Part shown: one piece after another, positions 8,159 through 18,599 of the stretch
Layout: each line of letters opens with the position of its first letter
How positions within the stretch are numbered: position 1 is the stretch's first letter
Translations under genes and position numbers: made by a program
NCBI RefSeq assembly: GCF_036192275.1
Contig: NZ_CP108088.1
Location: 7,984,001 to 8,048,000 of the forward strand
From: Streptomyces sp. NBC_00250
GTDB taxonomy: Bacteria; Actinomycetota; Actinomycetes; Streptomycetales; Streptomycetaceae
Length of the DNA: 64,000 nt
Direction of reading: 5' to 3'
The notes under the pieces: generated by a model
Seen by the model: only the letters and a program-made list of their open reading frames with translations
Databases searched by the model: none
Told to the model about the DNA's origin: nothing

Positions 8159-9136
8159 ATGTTCACTCTGCCCATCGGCGATGGTGCTCGGCTCCGCCCC
8201 CTGGAGCCCTGGCAGGCGCCGGAGTTCCTCGCCCACATCGACCGCGCGCGGGACAGCGTCGACCCGTGGATCCCCTGGGCGACCTTCAGCACCGACCTGC
8301 CGTCCGCCACGGCCACCCTCCAGCGCTATGCCGACCGGCAGGCCACCGACAACGGCGGGATCTTCGGCATCTGGCTGGACGGCACGTTGGTCGGCGGCGT
8401 CATGTTCACCCGCTTCGACAGCGCCTCCGGGGTGTGTGAGATCGGCTGCTGGCTCGAGAAGGCGGGGGAGGGGCGGGGCCTGGTGAACCGGGCCTGCCGG
8501 ACGCTGATCGACTGGGCCTTCACCGAGCGGGGCATGAGCCGGGTCGAATGGTGGGTCGCGGCGCACAACGCCCGCAGCATCGGGGCCGCGCGCCGGCTCG
8601 GCATGACGCGCGACGGCGTGCTGCGGCGGCATTCTCCGTACCGTGGGGTGCGGCACGACATCGAGGTCTGGTCGGTCCTGTCCGAGGAGTGGCCGTCTGC
8701 CGGGGAGGGGTCCGCGTCCGGCGTCCAGGCCGAACTCGACCGGCTGATGGGCGTGTTCGTCGATGCCTTCACCAACACCGGCGGCAGGCGGCCCGACCTC
8801 GGGGTCATCCGCGACGTCTTCATCCCGCAGGGGATGATCATCGCGAACGTCGGGGACGAACCGGTGATCTACGACCTCGACGCGTTCATCGAACCCCGCC
8901 AGAGGATGCTCACCGACGGGACGCTGACGGAGTTCTCCGAACGGGAGGTCGCCGCGCGCACCGAGATCTTCGGATCGATCGCCCATCGGTTCAGCGAGTA
9001 CCGCAAGTCCGGCTATCACAACGGCGAGTGGTTCGAGGGTTCCGGTCACAAGACCACCCAGTACCTCCTGACCCCGGCGGGATGGCGGATGTCCTCGTTG
9101 GCCTGGGACGACGTGCCCGCCGCCGTCACCGGGTGA
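8159..9136 (+). CDS. GNAT acetyltransferase fused to a SnoaL/NTF2-like domain
   Basis: Predicted 325-residue two-domain protein. Residues about 1-175 are a RimJ/RimL-type GNAT N-acetyltransferase, with the acetyl-CoA-binding stretch around GEGRGLVNRACRTLIDWAF and the typical end NARSIGAARRLGMTRDGVLR. After a short Ser/Gly linker, residues about 190-320 look like a SnoaL/DUF4440-type NTF2 fold (ELDRLMGVFVDAFTNTGG, FSEREVAARTEIFGSIAHRFSEY, WRMSSLAWDDV). GNAT proteins of this subfamily are usually about 180 residues, so this is a fusion. The ribosome site GAGGGAG lies 10 bases before ATG 8159. The neighbouring TetR probably regulates it. The substrate is unknown. Confidence 0.8.
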   Translation: MFTLPIGDGARLRPLEPWQAPEFLAHIDRARDSVDPWIPWATFSTDLPSATATLQRYADRQATDNGGIFGIWLDGTLVGGVMFTRFDSASGVCEIGCWLEKAGEGRGLVNRACRTLIDWAFTERGMSRVEWWVAAHNARSIGAARRLGMTRDGVLRRHSPYRGVRHDIEVWSVLSEEWPSAGEGSASGVQAELDRLMGVFVDAFTNTGGRRPDLGVIRDVFIPQGMIIANVGDEPVIYDLDAFIEPRQRMLTDGTLTEFSEREVAARTEIFGSIAHRFSEYRKSGYHNGEWFEGSGHKTTQYLLTPAGWRMSSLAWDDVPAAVTG

Positions 9137-9253
9137 CCGCACGGATCCGATCCCGGCGCGATCGAGGGCGAGGGCGAGACCGAGGGAGTGTGCGTGGTCG
9201 AGGGAGTGTCAGGGGCCGCACTCCGCGCTGGATGCGGCCCCCGACGGGGTCGC

Positions 9254-9643
9254 CTACGAGGTCCAGCCGCCGTACGGCACGGTGATCAGTTCCATGAGGT
9301 GACCCACCGGGTCGAGGAAGTACACGCCGCGGCCGCCGTCATGGTGGTTGACCGTGTCGGGCTGCTTCCGGTGCGGATCGGCATAGTGCTCGACGCCGTC
9401 CCGCCTGATCCGCGCGTACGCCGCGTCGAACTCCTCCTCGGAGACCAGGAAGGCGTAGTGCTGGGGGGTGATCCTGTCCGCGGGGATCGTGGCGAAGTCC
9501 AGCGTGACGTGGTTGCTCAGACCGACCGCGACGAACGGACCCCACTCGGCGGTGATCTCAAGGCCCAGCAGGTTCGCGAAGAACTCCGCGGATTCCCGGT
9601 TGTCCCGGGCGTGGACGATCGTGTGGTTCAACTCGACTGACAA
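9254..9643 (-). CDS. VOC-superfamily (glyoxalase/bleomycin-resistance-like) protein
   Basis: Predicted 129-residue single-domain protein. TTG 9643 is the start because GGAGG sits six bases ahead; an ATG further upstream has none. It shows the paired beta-alpha-beta-beta-beta modules of the VOC fold: LNHTIVHARDNRESAEFFANLLGL at the N-terminus and GRGVYFLDPVGHLMELIT near the end, including probable metal ligands His8 and a C-terminal Glu. It could be a dioxygenase-like or resistance protein; nothing nearby fixes the substrate. It converges on the GNAT-fusion gene. Confidence 0.8.
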   Translation of the reverse strand: MSVELNHTIVHARDNRESAEFFANLLGLEITAEWGPFVAVGLSNHVTLDFATIPADRITPQHYAFLVSEEEFDAAYARIRRDGVEHYADPHRKQPDTVNHHDGGRGVYFLDPVGHLMELITVPYGGWTS

Positions 9644-9864
9644 GGAATGCCTCCGAAGGCATCTCCCGACACCTCCATGCCGCACCCGGTCGGTGACCGG
9701 CACGCGATGCCGCCGTAGATCCTATCCTGGTCGGTGCTGTCCAGGTAGCTGTCGCCCATGTGGCTGTCTCCCGGGGGCGATCGCTCTCATTCCCAGTCTA
9801 TGGCGCAGACGGGACAGAGGTCGACGCGGAGCCCGGGAGGGCTTCGCGCGGCGGGCGACAGCCG

Positions 9865-10602
9865 TCACACCCCTGATGTGCCCGCGGCGGGATCCGCTCG
9901 CGCCAGTTGTGCCGCCGTGTGCTCCAGCAGCATCTCCAGAACCGCCGGATAGGCGCTGTACGGCATGCTCCGGGCGAGAAGGCCGGCCGTCGCGGCGATG
10001 TGGGGATGCGACGCGGCGGGCAGCCGCGCGTACGTCGACCGCCACATCGCCTCGTCCTCCGCGCGGGCCTCGTCCGTCAGGGCAAGCGAGCCCGCGTCCA
10101 GGGCGGCGAAGGCGAGACTCTGGTCGATGAACGCGTGATACGTGCGGACCGCCGCCGGATCGGACAGCCCGGCGCCCCGCAGGATGCCGAGCACCGCCTC
10201 GTCCACCGCGATCTCGCGGGGCCGGCCGCTCACCCGGCTGGCGGTGAGCACGGCCGCCTGTGGATGGGCGAGATACGAGGCGTGGACGGCCAGGCCGAGG
10301 GCCCTCAGATCCACCCGCCAGTCCCCGGTCGCCTCCCAGCTGTCGAGCGCCCGCCCCATCAACTCGTCCCCGATGGCGCGGGTCAGGTCGTCCATCCCGG
10401 CGAAATACCGGTAGAGGGTGCTCGGGTCTGCGCCCAGCGCGGTACCCAGACGGCGGGCCGTCAATCCGGTGATGCCGTGCTCCCGCAGCACCCGCAGAGC
10501 GGCCTGCACGAAGAGCTCCTCGGACAGGACGGTGCCGCCCTGGGTGGGGCGTCGCCGACGGCGCGCCCCCTCCGGAACCACCTGCTTGGCCACGCCCGCC
10601 AC
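9865..10602 (-). CDS. TetR-family regulator with TetR-type C-terminal domain
   Basis: Predicted 245-residue regulator. After a basic N-terminus (EGARRRRRPTQGG), the helix-turn-helix reads ITGLTARRLGTALGADPSTL followed by YRYFAGMDDL (about residues 43-72). A TetR_C-like helical domain follows. It is divergent from the saccharopine-dehydrogenase-like gene at 10785 across a 182-bp gap and may control it. The 220 bases downstream (9644-9864) contain no supportable gene. Confidence 0.88.
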   Translation of the reverse strand: MAGVAKQVVPEGARRRRRPTQGGTVLSEELFVQAALRVLREHGITGLTARRLGTALGADPSTLYRYFAGMDDLTRAIGDELMGRALDSWEATGDWRVDLRALGLAVHASYLAHPQAAVLTASRVSGRPREIAVDEAVLGILRGAGLSDPAAVRTYHAFIDQSLAFAALDAGSLALTDEARAEDEAMWRSTYARLPAASHPHIAATAGLLARSMPYSAYPAVLEMLLEHTAAQLARADPAAGTSGV

Positions 10603-10784
10603 CCGCTCTCGTCGTCCGGTCGTCCTCCTGCCGCGTCCCGCCCGTACGGCGGTCGCATCCGGTCCGTACGCCGGTTTCTGCCCGCGACACGCCTTATGCC
10701 AACAGCATTGACCTTAACGTGTGCCATCCCGTTGCATCAGCCCTGCCCGGAGGCGTCCGCCTCCCCGCAAGGAAGGTGTTTGAC

Positions 10785-12008
10785 GTGCGAGTACTTCTCG
10801 TGGGCGCAGGCGGCGTCGGAACCGCTGTCACCCGCATCGCGGCCCGTAGGGCCTTCCTCACCCACATGGTGGTCGCCGACTACGACCCCGCCCGGGCCGA
10901 GGCCGCCGTCGCGGCCTTGGGCGAGCGCGGCGGACGCTTCAGCGCGCTGCGCCTGGACGCGTCCGACCAGGAGGCGGTCGAGCGGGTGCTCACCGAGCAG
11001 AACTGCGACGTGCTGCTCAACGCCACCGACCCGAGGTTCGTGATGCCCCTCTTCGGGGCCGCCCTGGAAGCGGGCACCCACTACGTGGACATGGCCATGT
11101 CCCTGTCGGCGCCCCACCCGGAGCGTCCTCACGAGGAGTGCGGTGTGAAGCTCGGCGACGAACAGTTCGCGCTGGCGGGCCGCTGGGAGGAGAGCGGCAG
11201 GCTGGCCCTGGTCGGGATGGGTGTCGAACCCGGCCTGTCCGATGTGTTCGCCCGCTACGCCGCCGACGAACTCTTCGACGAGATCGAGGAGATCGGCATC
11301 CGTGACGGCGCGAACCTGACCGTCGAGGGCTACGACTTCGCCCCGTCCTTCAGCATCTGGACGACCATCGAGGAGTGCCTCAACCCGCCCGTGGTCTACG
11401 AGCGGGACCGGGGCTGGTTCACCACCGCCCCGTTCAGCGAGCCCGAGGTCTTCGACTTCCCCGAGGGCATCGGACCGGTGGAGTGCGTGAACGTCGAGCA
11501 CGAGGAGGTGCTGCTGGTCCCGCGCTGGGTGGACGCGCGCCGCGTCACCTTCAAGTACGGCCTCGGCGACGACTTCATCGCCAAGCTCAAGACGCTCCAC
11601 GAGCTCGGCCTGGACTCCACCGCCGAAGTGACCGTGCCCGGCAAGGACGGGCCGGTACGCGTCTCCCCGCGCGACGTCGTCGCCGCCTGCCTCCCCGACC
11701 CCGCGACGCTCGGGGAGCGCATGACCGGCAAGACGTGCGCCGGCACCTGGGTGAAGGGCACCAAGGACGGCGCGCCGCGGGAGACGTACCTCTACCACGT
11801 GGTCGACAACCAGTGGTCCATGCGCGAGTACGGTTCCCAGGCCGTCGTCTGGCAGACGGCCGTCAACCCCGTCGTCGCCCTGGAGCTCCTGGCCACCGGC
11901 GCCTGGGCCGGGCAGGGCGTCCTCGGCCCGGAAGCCCTTCCGCCGCGCCCCTTCCTCGACCTGCTGAACGCGTACGGGTCTCCGTGGGGACTGCGCGACC
12001 AGATGTGA
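10785..12008 (+). CDS. Saccharopine dehydrogenase family protein
   Basis: Predicted 407-residue cytoplasmic oxidoreductase. GTG 10785 is preceded by AAGGAAGG at 8-base spacing and immediately precedes the N-terminal NAD(P)-binding strand VRVLLVGAGGVGTAVTRIAA, so the longer frame from 10719 is rejected. The central NATDPRFVMPLFGAALEAGTHYVDMA stretch and the MGVEPGLSDVFARYAADELF region are typical of saccharopine-dehydrogenase/carboxynorspermidine-synthase-like proteins. Members act on lysine-pathway or polyamine intermediates. No partner genes adjoin it, so the substrate is open. A hairpin follows the stop. Confidence 0.87.
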   Translation: MRVLLVGAGGVGTAVTRIAARRAFLTHMVVADYDPARAEAAVAALGERGGRFSALRLDASDQEAVERVLTEQNCDVLLNATDPRFVMPLFGAALEAGTHYVDMAMSLSAPHPERPHEECGVKLGDEQFALAGRWEESGRLALVGMGVEPGLSDVFARYAADELFDEIEEIGIRDGANLTVEGYDFAPSFSIWTTIEECLNPPVVYERDRGWFTTAPFSEPEVFDFPEGIGPVECVNVEHEEVLLVPRWVDARRVTFKYGLGDDFIAKLKTLHELGLDSTAEVTVPGKDGPVRVSPRDVVAACLPDPATLGERMTGKTCAGTWVKGTKDGAPRETYLYHVVDNQWSMREYGSQAVVWQTAVNPVVALELLATGAWAGQGVLGPEALPPRPFLDLLNAYGSPWGLRDQM

Positions 12009-12034
12009 GCCGGCTGCGGCATCGGGCCGCCGGC
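12009..12034. terminator. Hairpin between convergent genes
   Basis: GCCGGCTGCGGC and GCCGCCGGC form a GC-rich stem between the stop of the saccharopine-dehydrogenase-like gene and the end of the UBP zinc-finger gene. The 32-bp gap holds nothing else. Confidence 0.4.
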
Positions 12035-12040
12035 CGGTGC

Positions 12041-12399
12041 TCAGCGGTGCAGCCGCTGCTGCCAGTCCTGCGGGACACGGCCTGCCGGGCCCGGGGTGGG
12101 CTGGTCGGCCGGGTGGCCGCCCGGCGGCGCCAGCGCGGGGCCGGCGTCGTACAGGCCGTCGGTGGCGTAGTTCCAGTACCACTCTTCGCCGGGCTCGAAG
12201 CTCTGCACCAGGGGATGCCCGGTCGACTTCCAGTGCGCGGTGGCGTGCTGGGCCGGCGAGGAGTCACAGCAGCCGACGTGGCCGCACTGGGCACAGCGCC
12301 GCAGGTGGAACCACCAGCCGCCCACCGCGTCGCAGTCCGCGCAGCCCGCGCCGCTGGGCGGGACGCCCGGGTCGATTCCGTCGATTCCGTCGGTCTCGG

Positions 12400-12403
<4 letters not shown>
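12041..12403 (-). CDS. UBP-type zinc-finger protein
   Basis: Predicted 120-residue protein. Residues about 20-85 match a ubiquitin-protease-type (UBP) zinc finger: CADC, CAQCGHVGCC, then QHATAHWKSTGHPLVQSF and a Trp-rich stretch EEWYWNYATDG. In eukaryotes the fold binds the ubiquitin C-terminus; in actinomycetes such free-standing fingers are common beside redox/kinase genes and their ligand is unknown. Its start overlaps the histidine-kinase stop (ATGA), making it the third gene of a coupled trio. It may be a partner or output of that system. Confidence 0.85.
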
Positions 12404-13901
<1,498 letters not shown>

Positions 13902-13905
<4 letters not shown>

Positions 13906-15578
13906 GACTGCTCCAGGTATCGGTGGACGAGCATCACGGCCATGGCTCCCTCTCCTACGGCGGAGGCGACGCGCTTCGCGGACTGGGCGCGGGCGTCGCC
14001 CGCCACGAACACGCCGGGAATGCTGGTCTCCAGGTGGTACGGCGGCCGGTCCAGTGCCCATTCGGGCGGCGGTCGCCCGTCCGGCGTGAGGTCCGGTCCG
14101 GCCAGGATGAAGCCGTGCTCGTCGCGCAGCACCGTCCCGTGGAGCCAGTCGGTCAGCGGGGCCGCCCCGATGAAGACGAACATCCACTGGGCGTCGACGG
14201 CTTCCGTGGCGCCGGTCCCGGCGTCCCGCAGGGTCAGCCGCTCCAGGTGTTCGTCGCCGTGCGCCGCCTCGACGACGGTCCTGGGCCGCACGGTGATGTT
14301 CGGCGCGTCCTCGATCTGCTGGATCAGGTAGTACGACATCGACGCCGTCAGGGACTCCCCGCGCACCAACAGCGTCACCGACTTCGCACCCCGAGCCAGG
14401 TGTACGGCCGCCTGCCCGGCGGAGTTCGCGCCCCCGACGATGTACACGTCCTGGCCCTCGCAGGAGGACGCCTCGGTGAGGGAGGAGCCGTAGTACACGC
14501 CGCGGCCGGTCAGGTCGGCGCAGCCCGGCGCCAGGAGCTGCCGGTAGGACACCCCGGTCGCCAGGATCACGCTGTGCGCGGCGACCTCCGAGCCGTCCGA
14601 GAACCGTACGACGCGGGCCGCGCCGTTCACCTCGAGGCCCGTGACCTCGCGCGCGGTGAGGATCTCGGCACCGAAGCGGCTCGCCTGGCGGCGGGCGCGT
14701 TCGGTGAGCTGCGCGCCGGACACGCCGTCCGGGAAGCCGAGGTAGTTCTCGATGCGGGAACTCTGGCCGGCCTGCCCGCCGGTCGCCGAGCGCTCGACCA
14801 GCACGGTCCGCAGTCCCTCGGAGGCCCCGTACACCGCCGAGCCGAGCCCGGCCGGGCCGCCGCCGATGACGACGAGGTCGTAGAAATCGGCGGCCGGTGT
14901 CGTCGCGAGACCCACCTGGGCGGCGAGCCCAGGGGCATCGGGCTCCACCAGTACGGTCCCGTCCGGGGTGATCACCAGCGGCAGCCGATGGCCGTCGACC
15001 CCGGCCGCCTCGAGGAGCCGCCGCCCTTCCGGCTCGTCGGAGGAGTACCAGCGGTAGGGCACCTGGTTGCGGGCCAGGAACTCGCGCACGTACGAGGAGC
15101 GGGCCGACCAGCGGTGCCCGACCACCTTCGTGGCGGGAACCGGGCGGTAGTCGCTGGAGCGCCAGGCCGTGAGGAGGTCGTCCACGACCGGGTAGAGCTT
15201 CTCCTCCGGCGGGTCCCACGGCTTGAGCAGGTAGTGGTCGAGGTCGACGACGTTGATCGCGTCGATGGCCGCGTTCGTATCGGCGTACGCGGTGAGCAGC
15301 ACGCGCCGCGCCCCCGGATACACGCCGAGGGCCTGCTCCAGGAACTCGATGCCGTTCATCTGCGGCATGCGGTAGTCGGCGAGGATCACGGCCACCAGGT
15401 CGCCCCGCAGCTTCAGCTCGCGCAGCGCCTCAAGAGCGGACTCGCCGGATTCGGCCCGTACGATCCGGTACCCGCCGCCGTAGTGGCGCCGCAGGTCGCG
15501 GGCGATGGCGCGCGACACGCCCGGGTCGTCGTCCACCGTCAGGATGACGGTCCGTGCCGCGTCGGTGGCCTGTGCCAT
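13902..15578 (-). CDS. Response-regulator receiver fused to thioredoxin-reductase-like flavoprotein
   Basis: Predicted 558-residue protein; ATG 15578 has GGAG just upstream. Three parts are visible. Residues about 8-130 are a complete receiver domain (VDDD, ADYRMPQ with phospho-acceptor Asp68, LLTAYAD, LLKPW). Residues about 150-240 resemble a glutaredoxin/thioredoxin fold, but the active-site position reads WSARSS with no cysteines. The rest is a thioredoxin-reductase-like two-dinucleotide-binding enzyme (VIGGGPAGLGSA, GGQAG, VYIVGGANSAGQAA, GVFVAGDARA). The CxxC disulfide expected before the NADPH domain is absent: only one Cys (ASSCEG) is there. It therefore probably senses or shuttles redox state rather than reducing thioredoxin. 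It is coupled to the kinase gene. Confidence 0.85.
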
Positions 15579-15780
15579 GCGGTCTCCGCCCTGCTCGCTC
15601 CGGACGACCGGCACGACGAGCTGCCGACACCGGCTCCTGCCCATCGTATGTTCGATCGCGGAGGACCGCTCCGGCACACGACACCGAGAGCGGCCCGGCC
15701 TGCCGGGTGACCGCGGAGACGACGGCTGGGGGCGCTCGTACCGCAGCGGGGGAGTCCCCGGACCCTCACTCCGGCGCAGA

Positions 15781-16677
15781 TCAGGGGCGCCGCCCGGTCG
15801 GCACGTAGTACGGGCGGTTGTGCGCTGCCACGGGAGGCGACTGGTAGGTCCAGGCGCCGGCGGCCGGTGTCACCGCGATTCCGTCGGGTCCGTCGGTTCC
15901 GTCGCCGAGGAGGGAGAGGACGTCGGAGCCGAGATCGCTCTCCGGCGCGTGTACCGCCAGCCGTGCGCGGCCGGCGTGTTCGGGGGCGGCCAGGTCGTAC
16001 CAGCGGTACGGCTGGTAGACGTTCATGGGGCCGGCCAGCAGGCGCCCCTCGCGGTCGGTGCCGTAGCCGGTGATCGGAGCGGAGTTGGCGGCGACGGGGG
16101 TGAGGCCGTCGAGGCCCGCCGTGATGTCGAGCAGGGGCCCCAGGTCTTCCCGCAGTGTGTCGTCCGGGCCGATCGCGGCCGCTTTGCATGCGACGTTCCA
16201 GGTCTCGCCCGCGGGCCCGTTGAGCGACGGCAGGCCGACTTCGAACCGGCCCGGGAACTTGGGCTCGGCGTAGAGTTCGCGCCCGGCCCTGATCGCGAAC
16301 GGGTTGTCGCAGACGACGTGGACGCGAGCGATGCCGAGCAGTTTCGTCTGGTCCCAGCCCTGCGCGTACTGGGCGTAGCTCAGGCGGGGCAGCCGGCCCT
16401 CCGCGCCCGTCGGGAACGCGATCACGTTGAACTCGATCTCCTGGGTGACGCCGCCACCGAACGCGTACTGCGCGAAGTACAGCTGGTAGTTGAGCGAGAC
16501 CAGCGCCCGCCCGTCCTCGAACACGGCGGCGGTCAGCTCCGGGTGGTGCTTGGCGAGCAGCTCGCGAACCGGTCCCGGTTCGACCAGCCAGTCGATGCCC
16601 ACCTGGTGCAACGCCCCGTAATGGAAGGGGAGTCGGAAGGGATCGCTGACGGGCGGCAGGGGCAGCGGGGCGGTCAT
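15781..16677 (-). CDS. Acetoacetate-decarboxylase-like protein
   Basis: Predicted 298-residue soluble protein starting at ATG 16677, overlapping the end of the GMC oxidoreductase gene (ATGA). The pattern FNVIAFP, a conserved AQYAQGWDQTKLLGIARVHVVCDNPFAIRAGRELYAEPKFPGRF stretch and a beta-rich layout resemble the acetoacetate-decarboxylase superfamily. I cannot confidently place the Schiff-base lysine, so activity is uncertain. Coupling to the FAD-dehydrogenase pair suggests it acts on the product or substrate of that enzyme, possibly a hydrolase/decarboxylase of an oxidised sugar or small acid. The 202 bases upstream of 15781 toward the flavoprotein start contain no gene. Confidence 0.45.
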   Translation of the reverse strand: MTAPLPLPPVSDPFRLPFHYGALHQVGIDWLVEPGPVRELLAKHHPELTAAVFEDGRALVSLNYQLYFAQYAFGGGVTQEIEFNVIAFPTGAEGRLPRLSYAQYAQGWDQTKLLGIARVHVVCDNPFAIRAGRELYAEPKFPGRFEVGLPSLNGPAGETWNVACKAAAIGPDDTLREDLGPLLDITAGLDGLTPVAANSAPITGYGTDREGRLLAGPMNVYQPYRWYDLAAPEHAGRARLAVHAPESDLGSDVLSLLGDGTDGPDGIAVTPAAGAWTYQSPPVAAHNRPYYVPTGRRP

Positions 16678-18599
16678 GCGGAGGCTCCTCGGGAGGTCGG
16701 TGATGTCTCGCTGGTCACGGAAGGCGGCGGAGGAGGATCGAGGGACACCGGGCGGTCGCGGGACGCCAGGTCCGCCTCGATGTGCTCCGCGCTGCGCAGT
16801 GCGAGCGCGGCCATGGTCAGCGTCGGGTTGGAGGTGGCCACCGAGGGCATGCTGCCGCAGCCGACCGCGTACAGACCGGGGTGGTCCCAGCAGCGTTGCC
16901 GGCCGTCCACCACCGAGGTGGCGGGGGAGTCGCCCATGATGTGGGTGCCGGCGGCATGGCCGGCCCCGCGGTATCCGTACGTGCGGCCGCCGTGCTCGAA
17001 GCGCCCCGGCCAGGCCGCCACCGGTGCGTAGTCGGTGTGGTCCTCTGCGCCGAGCAGCTCGAAGATCTGGTCCGAGACCGCCCGGGCCGCCACCATCCCC
17101 TCACGCACGTGCTCGTCGAGGTCGTACGTGACGAGGGGGCGGGGCAGGCCCAGCGCATCGCGCTCGTGCGGGTGGAGGGTGACCCGGTTCGCGGGGTCGG
17201 CGCTCTGCTCCATCTCGAACTGAAGGGTGAACTGACGGCGGATCCGGTCACCGACCGCCCGCCGCAACTCCGCCCCGATGAGGCCCCGTTCGGTGAGGAA
17301 GTGGTGCACGTCCGTGTCGACGGGTCCCTTCGCCCAGATCCAGCCCCACGTCCCGAACTCGACGCGGAACGGCGCCCGCAGGCGGCGCGCGGGGCCCGCA
17401 CGGAAGCCCTCGAAGCCGGAGACCGAGCCGGGGCCCCGGTAGGGCCCGGCGTCCTCGGGCAGCAGGCCCCACGTCAGCAGGACCGGATGGTCCATCAGGT
17501 TGCGGCCGACCTGGCCGCTGCGGTCGGCGAGCCCGGAGAGCAGCAGCAGCCGGGCGTTCTCCACGGCGTGCGCGGCGAGCACCACGACGTCGGCGTGCGC
17601 GACGGACGCCCTCCCGTCGTACGAGCGGTACTCCACGCCCGTGGCCCGCCCGCCCGCGTCGACGAGGACCCGGCTCACCACGGACCGGTCCCGGAGCGTG
17701 ACGGTCGCGCTCCAGCGTCCCTGCGTCTTGAGCGGGGTGTACTTCGCGTACGAGGGGCAGTGCGGGATGCAACTGGCACTGCCCGCACACCGGCTGTCCG
17801 GGTCCGGCCGCCCGTCCCGGCCGCGCGGCACGTAGCCGCGCCCCGCGTCGTACCGGGGATCCGGGACGCCGTTGCGCGCGTGCGGGGTGCCCACCACCCG
17901 CAGCTCGACCTCGCGCCGGGCCACGGGATCCTTCACGCGCCGCCCGTCGAGGCGGGCCGAGAGCACGCGGTCCAGACGCGCGGCCGGCAGGGCCCGCATC
18001 GGGAACGCGTAGTCGTCGGGGAAGGGCAGCCCGACGTGCTCGCGCTGCTCGTCGGCGTCGGCGGCCACCCCCAACTCCTCCTCGGCGGCCCGGTAGTGGG
18101 GTTCGAGATCGTCGTACGTGAGCGGCCACCGCCGCCCGTACCCGAAGGTCTCGGTGTCGAAGTCCTCCGGGAGCATCCGGGGCGCGAGGCCGGTCCAGAC
18201 GTTGCCGGTGCCGCCGTTGGCGCGGACGTATCCGCTGGCGTACGGGAGCGGACCGTCCTGCCGGAGGTGACCGGACGCCCGGTACCCGGGGATCCCTTCC
18301 GTGCCGGCGAGATCCGACACGTCGGGCCAGGGGGCTGCCGGATGGGGCCGGAAGGGGAAGCCGGCGCTGGGCGGGTCGGAGGCCGGTTGCCCTTCGTGGC
18401 CGGGGCCCGCCGCGCCTGTGGCGTCTGCAGGGCTTGCGGCGCTCGCCGTATCTGCCGTATCTGCCGTACCTGTCATACCCGCCGTGCCCGCTGTGCCCGC
18501 CTCAAGGACCAGGACCCGTCGGCCGAGCCGGCCGAGCCGGTGGGCGACGAGCGAGCCCGCGACGCCGGCGCCCACGACGATGACGTCGTATCGCGTCAC
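16674..18599 (-). CDS. GMC oxidoreductase, FAD-glucose-dehydrogenase-like catalytic subunit
   Basis: Predicted 641-residue flavoprotein. GTG 18599 has GGGGAG six bases ahead and overlaps the small-subunit stop (GTGA). The FAD-binding start is VIVVGAGVAGSLVAHRL, the active-site end is AAGTHIMGDSPATSVVDGRQ and SNPTLTMAALALRSAEHI. A cysteine set C-x5-C-x3-C (CAGSASCIPHCPSYAKYTP) matches the spacing of the [3Fe-4S] ligands known in bacterial FAD-dependent glucose dehydrogenase. An Ala/Thr/Gly-rich insertion (about residues 35-65) follows the FAD fold and comes from a DNA repeat. No signal peptide is visible. It probably oxidises a sugar or alcohol together with the adjacent small subunit. Confidence 0.82.
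   Translation of the reverse strand: MTRYDVIVVGAGVAGSLVAHRLGRLGRRVLVLEAGTAGTAGMTGTADTADTASAASPADATGAAGPGHEGQPASDPPSAGFPFRPHPAAPWPDVSDLAGTEGIPGYRASGHLRQDGPLPYASGYVRANGGTGNVWTGLAPRMLPEDFDTETFGYGRRWPLTYDDLEPHYRAAEEELGVAADADEQREHVGLPFPDDYAFPMRALPAARLDRVLSARLDGRRVKDPVARREVELRVVGTPHARNGVPDPRYDAGRGYVPRGRDGRPDPDSRCAGSASCIPHCPSYAKYTPLKTQGRWSATVTLRDRSVVSRVLVDAGGRATGVEYRSYDGRASVAHADVVVLAAHAVENARLLLLSGLADRSGQVGRNLMDHPVLLTWGLLPEDAGPYRGPGSVSGFEGFRAGPARRLRAPFRVEFGTWGWIWAKGPVDTDVHHFLTERGLIGAELRRAVGDRIRRQFTLQFEMEQSADPANRVTLHPHERDALGLPRPLVTYDLDEHVREGMVAARAVSDQIFELLGAEDHTDYAPVAAWPGRFEHGGRTYGYRGAGHAAGTHIMGDSPATSVVDGRQRCWDHPGLYAVGCGSMPSVATSNPTLTMAALALRSAEHIEADLASRDRPVSLDPPPPPSVTSETSPTSRGASA
18412..18500. repeat. 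Degenerate short tandem repeat inside the GMC gene
   Basis: Copies of GCCGTATCT/GCCGTACCT and related 6- to 9-base units encode an Ala-Asp-Thr/Gly-Thr-Ala run between the FAD-binding motif and the conserved FPFRPHPAAPWP region, where GMC enzymes normally have no such insert. Confidence 0.7.
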
